A stretch of DNA of 64,000 bases. Source: Macrococcoides canis (GTDB taxonomy: Bacteria > Bacillota > Bacilli > Staphylococcales > Staphylococcaceae). Positions 8,377 through 14,524 of the stretch are shown here, piece by piece; position 1 is the stretch's first letter, and every line of letters starts with the position of its first letter. The translations under genes were made by a program, and so were the position numbers. The notes beneath the pieces are model-generated. The model was not told the DNA's origin. It searched no databases and saw only the letters and a program-made list of their open reading frames with translations. Location: assembly GCF_002119805.1 (NCBI RefSeq), contig NZ_CP021059.1:62001-126000 (forward strand). Reading direction: 5' to 3'.

Positions 8377-9237
8377 ATGCAGAAATTCTTAATGCTTATT
8401 ATTGCACTAATATTTTTATCTGGATGCAATAGTAATAATATCAACAGTTCAAAAATAAACGAGGATATTAAAGTTATAGAAAATAAGTACAATATTCAAG
8501 CGGGTGTATATGTTAATGATTTAACTGATAAACAAAAATTGTCATATAATGAGGAACGATTATTCCCCTATGCCTCAACGTTTAAGGTTATTAACAGTGC
8601 TTTACTAATAGAAAAACTTGGGATGAATAACCTTGATAAAGAAGTGAAAGTTTCTGAAAGAGATATCGTTCTTTATTCTCCTATAATTGAAAAGTACAAA
8701 AATAAAAATGTTTCTTTAAAAATGTTAATTGAGGCTGCATTACTTTATAGTGATAATACTGCTAACAATTTAATCATAGAAGAGTTAGGCGGTCTAAAAG
8801 AGGTTGAAAAACGACTCTCTGCATTAGGTATTAACGGTGCTAATGTAAATAGAAAAGAAGTTGCTTTGAATTTTTATGATCCAAAAAAGAATGAAGATAC
8901 AATATCAGCGAAAAACATGAGTAAGGTATTAACAAAGATGTTAACGGGAGATGTATTAGAATATAAAGAACAAATATTTCTTATTGATTTAATGAAAAAG
9001 AATAAGACAGGAACAACTTTAATTAAAAAAGGTATGGATAAAAAATTCATAGTTGGTGATAAAAGTGGGCAAGGAGCTAATTATGGGGTGAGGAATGATA
9101 TTGCTGTTGTTTATAAAAAGCAAAGCAACAAACCTATTATAGTAGTGGTATTTACTAAAGCAAAAAATGAAAAGCAAAAACCTAGTGATACTCCAATAGT
9201 GGAAATATCAAAAGTTATTAATAAAAATATTAAATAG
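8377..9237 (+). CDS. blaZ: Class A beta-lactamase (BlaZ of the mec complex)
   Basis: This 286-residue lipoprotein carries a lipobox LSGC with C17, so it is probably anchored to the outer face of the membrane. The class A motifs are complete: S67-T-F-K70, S125-D-N127, the omega-loop RKEVALN with E161, and K229-S-G. It should hydrolyse penicillins. It starts 6 bases after mecB, with AGGTGAT overlapping the mecB stop as ribosome-binding site. It therefore shares the MecI-controlled promoter and would be induced with mecB. In staphylococcal mecA complexes the beta-lactamase is separate, so this linkage is a Macrococcus trait. Confidence 0.9.
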   Translation: MQKFLMLIIALIFLSGCNSNNINSSKINEDIKVIENKYNIQAGVYVNDLTDKQKLSYNEERLFPYASTFKVINSALLIEKLGMNNLDKEVKVSERDIVLYSPIIEKYKNKNVSLKMLIEAALLYSDNTANNLIIEELGGLKEVEKRLSALGINGANVNRKEVALNFYDPKKNEDTISAKNMSKVLTKMLTGDVLEYKEQIFLIDLMKKNKTGTTLIKKGMDKKFIVGDKSGQGANYGVRNDIAVVYKKQSNKPIIVVVFTKAKNEKQKPSDTPIVEISKVINKNIK

Positions 9238-9275
9238 ATATTGTTATTGAGAATTATTAATATTTGATAGAACGC

Positions 9276-9317
9276 AAACAACCCTTAATTTTATGAAAAA
9301 ATAAGGGTTGTTATTTT
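9276..9317 (+). terminator. Terminator after blaZ
   Basis: ACAACCCTTA (9278-9287) pairs with TAAGGGTTGT (9302-9311), followed by TATTTTAT. It ends the mecB-blaZ transcript. Confidence 0.8.
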
Positions 9318-9320
9318 ATA

Positions 9321-9371
9321 AACCGCACTCTCTACCGATACGCTGAGTCGTATCATAAGTGATGCGGTTTT
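9321..9371 (+). other. SCC attachment-site-like sequence with inverted repeat
   Basis: GAGTCGTATCATAAG at 9345-9359, followed by TGATGCGGTT, matches the SCC attachment core known from the end of rlmH and from SCC termini. AACCGCA (9321-9327) and TGCGGTT (9363-9369) form terminal inverted repeats. No rlmH gene is attached, so this is an SCC boundary or internal att site rather than the primary chromosomal site. Confidence 0.7.
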
Positions 9372-9433
9372 AAAAACACGACATTAAATAAAGGTATTCA
9401 TATCTTTTTCTGTCTGATTATAATGATTAATCG

Positions 9434-9460
9434 AAAGACATGTCATTTTTGACATGTCTT
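9434..9460 (+). terminator. AGACATGTCA hairpin, isolated copy
   Basis: AGACATGTCA-TTTT-TGACATGTCT is preceded by TCGAAA, the same tail found in the 3' elements at 14213-14328 and 14399-14514. No gene precedes it here, so it looks like a leftover of such an element beside the att sequence. The rest of 9372-9540 shows nothing recognisable. Confidence 0.6.
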
Positions 9461-9556
9461 CCTTAATTTTATAGAGAAATTTTAATTAGAGGTATAACCG
9501 AACTGTCGACTTTGCAATGTACCTAATTAGCCAAATTATTTCCCAAGAAATAATTA

Positions 9557-9574
9557 CTATAAAATATTTTATAG
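9557..9574. promoter_or_regulatory. Palindromic operator upstream of second xre gene
   Basis: CTATAAAATATTTTATAG is a perfect 18-base palindrome, the counterpart of 3278-3295. TTATTTC/GAAATAA forms a second dyad just upstream. Confidence 0.5.
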
Positions 9575-9657
9575 CCATTAAATTATAGTATTATAAAGAT
9601 ATTAGATAGCACGAAATCTTTAATCAAGTTACGGTTAGTGTGAAGGAGCTGTTGAAC

Positions 9658-10230
9658 ATGGATGTAGGCAATCAAATTAGATATTACAGAAAAGAGAACG
9701 ATTTATCTCAAGCAGAATTAGCAGAAAAGATATTTGTTTCAAGTCAGACCATATCGAATTGGGAGAATGAAAGAAGTTATCCAGATTTACATAATTTGAT
9801 TGAGCTTGCTTCTTTGTTTAACGTTTCTTTAGACCAACTTGTTAAAGGAGATGTTAAGATGATGAGAAATGCAGTGGATCACAGTAATATGGATAAGTAT
9901 AGCAAGATGATGTTAGTATTTTTATTGCTTACTGTTATATCTTTCGGTGCTGCTATGAAGTTTAGTGATGGATGGTTTGGTATGTTGGTGCCTCTTATTC
10001 TATGGATGATTAGTATGTATTATGCAATTAAAGTAGATCAAATTAAGAAAAAACATGATGTCAAAACGTATAAAGAAATAATTGATTATATGGAAAATGG
10101 CATGAAAACTGATCAAACGCCACGAAATAAAAAGAAATTTATTATGGAAGAAGTATTTACAGTTTTAGGTTTTTCTTTAATTGCTGTAATCTTAGTACTT
10201 TTTAGTATGTTCATATTTGGAGCACTATAA
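9658..10230 (+). CDS. XRE-family regulator with membrane domain, copy 2
   Basis: This 190-residue near-duplicate of the protein at 3379-3951 has the same N-terminal XRE helix-turn-helix and three membrane segments. It differs at about eleven mostly conservative positions. ATG follows AAGGAG by 9 bases as in copy 1. The differences include many silent changes, so the copies are not a very recent duplication or they come from related elements. Together with copy 1 it brackets the mec locus, and it also lies just right of the SCC att-like sequence at 9345. Its own operator and terminator are conserved, so it is probably expressed. Function beyond DNA binding at the membrane is unknown. Confidence 0.85.
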   Translation: MDVGNQIRYYRKENDLSQAELAEKIFVSSQTISNWENERSYPDLHNLIELASLFNVSLDQLVKGDVKMMRNAVDHSNMDKYSKMMLVFLLLTVISFGAAMKFSDGWFGMLVPLILWMISMYYAIKVDQIKKKHDVKTYKEIIDYMENGMKTDQTPRNKKKFIMEEVFTVLGFSLIAVILVLFSMFIFGAL

Positions 10231-10290
10231 ATAAGAATGTTAAAGACCCTGTTATCTTCACAAAAATGTGAGAGAACCGGGTCTGTGTTT

Positions 10291-10662
10291 ATGTTGATAA
10301 AAAGAAAATTTAACCTAACCAATTTTGAATATAGGCTATTAAACCTAATATACTACGGAATATGAGTTCAATTACTACTTTAAGATTACTAGTTTTTTGT
10401 TTTGAGTTATTCATAAAATATCCTCATGATAATCGGAACACTTGTTAGAAAGATACTACTGAATGATTATGATGCTAGCAAAGGTTATCCATATAGTGAC
10501 ATTGCTGCTTATAACGTGAGTCAGGGAAGAATACTTATATAAGCCATGGGTACGTATTATCTATTCAATTTCATCTTAAAATTTTTGTATGATCCAGATA
10601 GAATATAAAGTCTATTTATCATTAATACAATCCGAAGGTCTCAAATTAAAGAAAAGAGGAAT
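10291..10662. other. Gap with no convincing gene; possible gene remnant
   Basis: A 38-codon frame (ATG 10426 to TAA 10540-10542) reads as a soluble peptide containing NDYDASKGYPYSDIAAYNV, which looks protein-like but short, with no clear ribosome-binding site. It may be the remains of a deleted SCC gene. Nothing else in the gap is recognisable. Confidence 0.3.
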
Positions 10663-10944
10663 TTATAAATCTTGACTTCTCATTTTACTTAATTCCGTTT
10701 CTCTTATTTTCTTATAGTCCTTTTGTCCTTTATCATATTGAGAAAATAATAGTACATACGCGATTATTAAAAGTAATGCTAAAGCCCATAAAGGCCAAAC
10801 CTCATTTACATATAAATAACCAGCATATAGTGTACATAAGATAGGAACAATAAGACCTAGAAATTTAAACTTTGTTTTGGATAAAAAATATTGTGAGGCT
10901 AATATAGCTGCAAATATTAAAGCATTTATAATATGTTCTGTCAT
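10663..10944 (-). CDS. Small membrane protein, three helices
   Basis: This 93-residue protein has three predicted membrane helices (about residues 5-20, 27-45, 50-68) and a charged C-terminal tail ending KMRSQDL. I do not recognise a named family. A paralogue lies nearby at 11397-11678 with the same LGLIVPI core and a similar KSKDI ending. It sits 5 bases after the DUF2089 gene, so the two form one transcript. The neighbouring SpoIIM-like gene suggests a membrane-related role controlled by the DUF2089 protein, but nothing in the sequence tells what it does. Confidence 0.65.
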   Translation of the reverse strand: MTEHIINALIFAAILASQYFLSKTKFKFLGLIVPILCTLYAGYLYVNEVWPLWALALLLIIAYVLLFSQYDKGQKDYKKIRETELSKMRSQDL

Positions 10945-10949
10945 TTTAT

Positions 10950-11243
10950 TTACTCCTTTTCACTGTTATAAAGTTTAATGATCTTTTTAGCATCTTCTAA
11001 GCTTATTTTTTCATCAATTGCTAATGATTTTACATAGTTTATTAGACCTGAGTTTTCTTCTTGTGAAGCTAATTCTATTTTTTGGATTAAAGTATTGAGT
11101 CGAATTCTTACAGTCGGATATGAAACATCATACATTTTGGCAATACTTTTTAAGGAACCAGATTCCAAAACAAAATTCTTCATAAATTCAATATCTTCTT
11201 TATCTAGTTTTAATAACCAATCTGGTAACTCATTTCTTTCCAT
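10950..11243 (-). CDS. DUF2089-type helix-turn-helix protein
   Basis: This 97-residue protein reads LPDWLLKLDKEDIEFMKNFV followed by GSLKSIAKMYDVSYPTVRIRL, the pattern of the DUF2089 family, whose middle part is a sigma-like helix-turn-helix. It probably regulates the adjacent small membrane proteins. It has a short C-terminal helix with SLEDAKKIIKLYNS. GGAGGA-type spacing is seen before ATG (complement of TCCTCC near 11248). It is divergent from the 11397 gene, so the 11244-11396 gap would hold both promoters. Regulator identity is inferred from family resemblance only. Confidence 0.7.
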   Translation of the reverse strand: MERNELPDWLLKLDKEDIEFMKNFVLESGSLKSIAKMYDVSYPTVRIRLNTLIQKIELASQEENSGLINYVKSLAIDEKISLEDAKKIIKLYNSEKE

Positions 11244-11396
11244 CGTATTCCTCCAATCTTTATATTTATTCTAAACTTACATTGAATAAAAATCAATATT
11301 TAGGCAATAATATTTTTAATAAAATTAAAAAATACTTTAACTTTATTTAAATATAGTATAAGATAATGCCATAATACAATTTATGGGGGTAACAAA

Positions 11397-11678
11397 ATGT
11401 TAAATGTTGTTGAATTGATTTTCTTAATTTTAGTTTTATTTGGATTACAACGCTATTTATCTTCACGTGACAATAAATGGTTAGGTTTAATTGTGCCAAT
11501 AATTTTTAACTTTTATTTAATCTATAATTTTAAATATGTGCAACAAGATATTGAATACTCATGGTATAAAGCTGTAATAGGTAATATTATTCTACTCTTA
11601 GACTATTACTTAGGCCTCCAAAAAAGAAAAGAAAGATATAAAAATGAAATTCAAAGAATGAAATCTAAAGATATCTAA
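11397..11678 (+). CDS. Small membrane protein, paralogue of 10663-10944
   Basis: This 93-residue protein has three hydrophobic segments and a basic tail (QRKKERYKNEIQRMKSKDI-like). It shares its layout, the LGLIVPI motif and the closing residues with the protein at 10663-10944, so they are probably paralogues on opposite sides of the DUF2089 gene. GGGGGTAAC lies before the ATG. It is followed after 25 bases by the SpoIIM-like gene on the same strand. Function is unknown. Confidence 0.65.
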   Translation: MLNVVELIFLILVLFGLQRYLSSRDNKWLGLIVPIIFNFYLIYNFKYVQQDIEYSWYKAVIGNIILLLDYYLGLQKRKERYKNEIQRMKSKDI

Positions 11679-11703
11679 ATTGCTGTCTAACATAGGAGGA
11701 TAT

Positions 11704-12309
11704 ATGAAAAAATCAAAAGTAAACTATAATAAAAGAGCTTTTACAACCTATGGTATTATGCTGTTAATAGCCATTTTAACTTTTATTATTTCACTCGTGT
11801 TTTATCCATCAGATGAAATATTTAAAGAGATAACTAATAAGATGACTGCAAACTCGGAAGAATTAAAAGGACTTGATAAAGTATGGATGTATATAGTAAA
11901 TAATGCTTTCGTCGTACCATTACAAATGTTTATTCTAGCATTATTACCTGTGCCATTTCTTTATTTTCTAAATGTAATATCTACTTCAATTATTACTGGA
12001 ATTGTTTTTGGTTTTGCCATTCATGTATTACCCAACTTTGGTTGGATATTAGTATTATCATCGACTCCTCATGCAGTGTTAGAAATTCTGGCATTTTGTT
12101 TTGTTGCAAGCGGACTATGGTCATTGAACCAATCAATCATTAGAAAAGTAAGTAATTTTTTTAAAAAAGAAAAGAAGTGTGGATTGTCTATTTCAGAATC
12201 TATATATAACTTGATCAGAATTTATGTATTCATGGCACTACCTTTATTTATTATTGCGGCCTTTGCCGAAACATATTTAACAAATTTCATAGAACATTTA
12301 CTAAAGTAG
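11704..12309 (+). CDS. SpoIIM-like (stage II sporulation protein M family) membrane protein
   Basis: This 201-residue membrane protein has a first helix near residues 15-35, a long extracellular loop, and further helices. It contains the pattern FGFAIHVLPNFGWILVLSSTPHAVLEI, typical of the SpoIIM/DUF95 family (PF01944). Outside sporulating bacteria such proteins are found with varied transporters and membrane proteins, so a sporulation role is not implied here. ATG at 11704 follows AGGAGGA. It ends just before the first module of the operator array, with an att-like sequence beginning 8 bases after its stop. Family assignment is by motif; the role is unknown. Confidence 0.6.
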   Translation: MKKSKVNYNKRAFTTYGIMLLIAILTFIISLVFYPSDEIFKEITNKMTANSEELKGLDKVWMYIVNNAFVVPLQMFILALLPVPFLYFLNVISTSIITGIVFGFAIHVLPNFGWILVLSSTPHAVLEILAFCFVASGLWSLNQSIIRKVSNFFKKEKKCGLSISESIYNLIRIYVFMALPLFIIAAFAETYLTNFIEHLLK

Positions 12310-12316
12310 ACTTAAT

Positions 12317-12358
12317 AACCGCACTCTTAACCGATACGCTGAGTCTTACCACAAATAG
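12317..12358 (+). other. att-like sequence 2
   Basis: AACCGCACTCTTAACCGATA then CGCTGAGTCTTACCACAAAT repeats the layout of 9321-9360, with GAGTCTTACCACAAATAG resembling the SCC core GAGGCGTATCACAAATAA of rlmH. It runs into the left arm of the operator palindrome. Confidence 0.5.
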
Positions 12359-12384
12359 AACGTATGTTCTATTTGTGGTATAAT
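12348..12384 (+). promoter_or_regulatory. Large palindromic operator and promoter of the rhuM module
   Basis: ACCACAAATAGAAC (12348-12361) and GTTCTATTTGTGGT (12366-12379) are perfect 14-base arms around GTAT. The centre GAACGTATGTTC matches the GAAC-N4-GTTC core of Gram-positive LexA boxes. TATAAT at 12379-12384 directly abuts the palindrome, so a bound protein would block transcription. Confidence 0.7.
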
Positions 12385-12415
12385 GACAGAAAGATTAAAT
12401 TGGAGGATTAAAAAT

Positions 12416-13070
12416 TTGGATAATAATTTTTTAATGTACCAAACTGAAGATGGCCAAACAAAGATAGATATACGATTAGAAGAAGAAACTGTATGGATGA
12501 CGCAGAAATCTATGGCAGAGTTGTATCAAAAAGGTGTACCGACGATTAATGAGCATATTAAAAATATTTTTGAAGAAGGAGAATTATTAGAAAAACGAAC
12601 TATTCGGAAAAACCGAATAGTTCAATTTGAGGGTAATAGAGAAGTTGAACGAGAGACCAATTTTTATAATTTAGAGATGATTATAGCAGTTGGATATCGT
12701 GTAAAATCTCATCGAGGTACTCAATTTAGGAAATGGGCAACAACGCAATTAAATGAGTATTTAGTAAAAGGTTTTGTAATGGATGATGACCGTCTGAAAG
12801 AAATGAAAAATTTAGGATCTGATTATTTTGATGAATTACTTGAAAGAATCAGAGATATTAGAGCTTCAGAAAAAAGGTTTTATTTAAAGATAACAGATAT
12901 TTATGCTACATCTTAATGGTAGAGAATTATTGACTAATTCAGGCAAGGTTAGTAAAGAGGTAGCTGAGAAATTGGCCTTAGAAGAATATCAAATTTATAA
13001 TCAATCAAGAGTTATAAAAGATGACAAAAGTGATTTTTTAGATTTTATTAAGCAAAATGATTTTAGATAA
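12416..13070 (+). pseudogene. rhuM-family gene with internal deletion
   Basis: The first 167 codons encode the N-terminal part of a RhuM family protein (PF13310), starting at TTG 12416 behind GGAGGATT and containing VWMTQKSMAELYQ and GYRVKSHRGTQFRKWA. The frame stops at 12914-12916. From 12909 another frame (+1) encodes the family's C-terminal end, with GRELLTNSGKVSKEVAEKLA, up to TAA at 13068-13070. Intact relatives have on the order of 100 or more residues between these parts, so the middle has been lost together with a frame change. The N-terminal product might still be made. The function of RhuM is poorly defined; it is common on mobile islands. A conserved 3' element follows. Confidence 0.75.
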
Positions 13071-13137
13071 TGCGATGTTTGAACAAATAATTTAATGTAC
13101 AGTTAATAATAATATATAGGTGATTTTAGATCTATAT

Positions 13138-13206
13138 AAGGAATAAGGGAAGTCCTACCTTGCTGCGTCTAACTACGATGATTAGGCGAAAGGCATGTCT
13201 TTTTGC
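13138..13206 (+). repeat. Conserved 3' element, copy A
   Basis: AAGGAATAAGGGAAGTCCTA is followed by CCTTGCTGCGTCTAACTACG, then GGCGAAAGGCATGTCTTTTT. It matches copies B and C over about 70 bases but lacks the full terminal hairpin. It ends the rhuM module. Confidence 0.75.
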
Positions 13207-13243
13207 TTTATTATAAATTATCCTCACTCTTAACCGATAAGCT

Positions 13244-13290
13244 GAAAGTTATCATAAATAGAACATACGTTCGTTTATTTGTGTTATAAT
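13244..13290 (+). promoter_or_regulatory. att-like sequence 3, SOS-like box and promoter of the abi module
   Basis: GAAAGTTATCATAAATAG (13244-13261) resembles the SCC core. GAACATACGTTC (13261-13272) is a perfect 12-base LexA-like palindrome with weaker outer arms (ATAAA and TTTAT). TATAAT at 13285-13290 is the -10 box. Confidence 0.65.
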
Positions 13291-13323
13291 GAATTTAATA
13301 CAAAATTCATTAGGTGATGATTA

Positions 13324-14218
13324 ATGAAAAACAAGCTAACTATCGTAGCACAAATCCAGAAGTTAAAGGACAAAGGAATATATTTCAATATTATTAACGA
13401 AGAAGATGCATAAAACATTCTACTAGATAAAACTTATCTTTTTAAACTATTCTATTTTCGGAAAAATTTTATGAAAAATATAAATGGCAGCTATAATGTA
13501 GAATTTGCTTGTTTATCAGACTTAGCATCTATTGATATGGAAATGAGATATACATTACTACAACTAACATTAGATATAGAGCATTCTTTAAAGGTTATAT
13601 TAAACAAATATTTAAGTATGACCCCAAATGAAGATGGATACAATATAATTGATCAATTTATAAATAAAACAAATATTACTAAGAGAGATATTTTTAAATA
13701 TAAAATGAATAAAAACGAAGTTTATCCAGAGTGGAAAAAGTTTTATCAAGCTACTCCTTATTGGGTGGCTTTTGAAATTATGAGTTTTTATCATTTTGAA
13801 AGATTCGTAACTTTTTATTATGAAGTCTCTAAAAATAGGAGATTAAAGTTGGCTAGTAATCAGTTGGTATTAGTAAGGAATATCAGAAATAGTTGCGCAC
13901 ATAATTCTGTAATTAATGTTCCATTATTTGATGATACGAATGTTACTCCAGAATTAAATAGTTATTTTAGTTTGCATAATATTGACATACACTATGAGCA
14001 ATCTAAACCTTTTATTGATATTGCAACGTTATTAATGATTCATAATAAGTATTGTAATCAATCAATAAAAAAATAGAGCTTCTAGTAATCTTCAAAGATT
14101 ATTAGAAAGGTTATTGTTAAATAGAGATTATTATAATGATTACGATTATATAATAAAATATGTTGATAGTATAAGTATGGTTATTAATCACTATATTAAA
14201 TTAAACACTTGCGAATAG
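13324..14218 (+). pseudogene. Abi_2 (AbiD/AbiF-like) HEPN abortive-infection gene, disrupted
   Basis: From ATG 13324 the frame encodes an Abi_2-type N-terminus (KLKDKGIYFNIINEEDA) and then hits TAA at 13411-13413. The same frame continues with NILLDKTYLFKLFYFRKNF, which fits the family with no gap, so this is a single nonsense codon. A run of seven A at about 14068-14074 shifts the frame; removing one A joins it to ASSNLQRLLERLLLNRDYY and a stop at 14216-14218. The restored protein would be about 297 residues, normal for the family. The HEPN RNase motif RNSCAH (R-X4-H) in VRNIRNSCAHNS is intact. A product of 201 residues could start at ATG 13471 and would keep the HEPN motif. Confidence 0.8.
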
Positions 14219-14328
14219 ATGGCATTTCTATTATTATAGAGAATAAGGAATAAGGGAAGTCCTACCTTGCTGCGTCTAACCACGCGGATAGAGGCGAAAG
14301 ACATGTCATTTTTGACATGTCTTTTTTG
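14213..14328 (+). repeat. Conserved 3' element, copy B
   Basis: This 116-base element begins GAATAGATGGCATTTCTATT, overlapping the natural abi stop. It contains AAGGAATAAGGGAAGTCCTA from 14245 and ends in the perfect hairpin AGACATGTCA-TTTT-TGACATGTCT with a T run. It is almost identical to copy C. It may act as a terminator, an untranslated regulator or a small RNA. Confidence 0.8.
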
Positions 14329-14365
14329 TTTAATATGAATTAATTGTATTTTTAAATGATACACA

Positions 14366-14392
14366 GAAAGTTATCACAAATAGAACGTATGT
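14366..14392 (+). promoter_or_regulatory. att-like sequence 4 with decayed operator
   Basis: GAAAGTTATCACAAATAG (14366-14383) followed by GAACGTATGTTTC repeats the start of the other modules. No -10 box or gene follows; the sequence jumps straight to the abi-type 3' end. Confidence 0.55.
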
Positions 14393-14398
14393 TTCTGA

Positions 14399-14514
14399 GA
14401 ATAGATGGCATTTCTATTATTATAATGAATAAGGAATAAGGGTAGTCCTACCTTGCTGCGTCTAACCACGCGGATAGAGACAAAAGACATGTCATTTTTG
14501 ACATGTCTTTTTTG
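14399..14514 (+). repeat. Conserved 3' element, copy C
   Basis: This is a near-identical copy of 14213-14328, including GAATAGATGGCATTTCTATT, the AAGGAATAAGGG core from 14431 and the terminal AGACATGTCA hairpin with T run. It lies only 7 bases downstream of the decayed operator, so the gene of this module is missing. It also marks the right end of the accessory region and can terminate the YhgE-type gene on the other strand. Confidence 0.8.
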
Positions 14515-14524
14515 TTTATTAACA

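Larger units (their letters stand above)
9530..10290 (+). repeat. Direct repeat, right copy (xre unit)
   Basis: This is the second copy of the operator-xre-terminator unit; see 3250-4013. The terminator stem AGACCCTGTT/AACCGGGTCT has one changed pair relative to copy 1, and the hairpin occupies about 10244-10284. Confidence 0.8.

Noticed and set aside
12383..12415. ATG at 12383 as start of the rhuM gene
   Set aside because: That ATG overlaps the TATAAT -10 box; TTG 12416 has a good ribosome-binding site and gives the normal family N-terminus.
1..14520. Search for insertion sequences or transposase genes around mec
   Set aside because: No transposase-like protein or terminal inverted repeats typical of IS elements were seen; the only large repeats are the xre units and the 3' elements.
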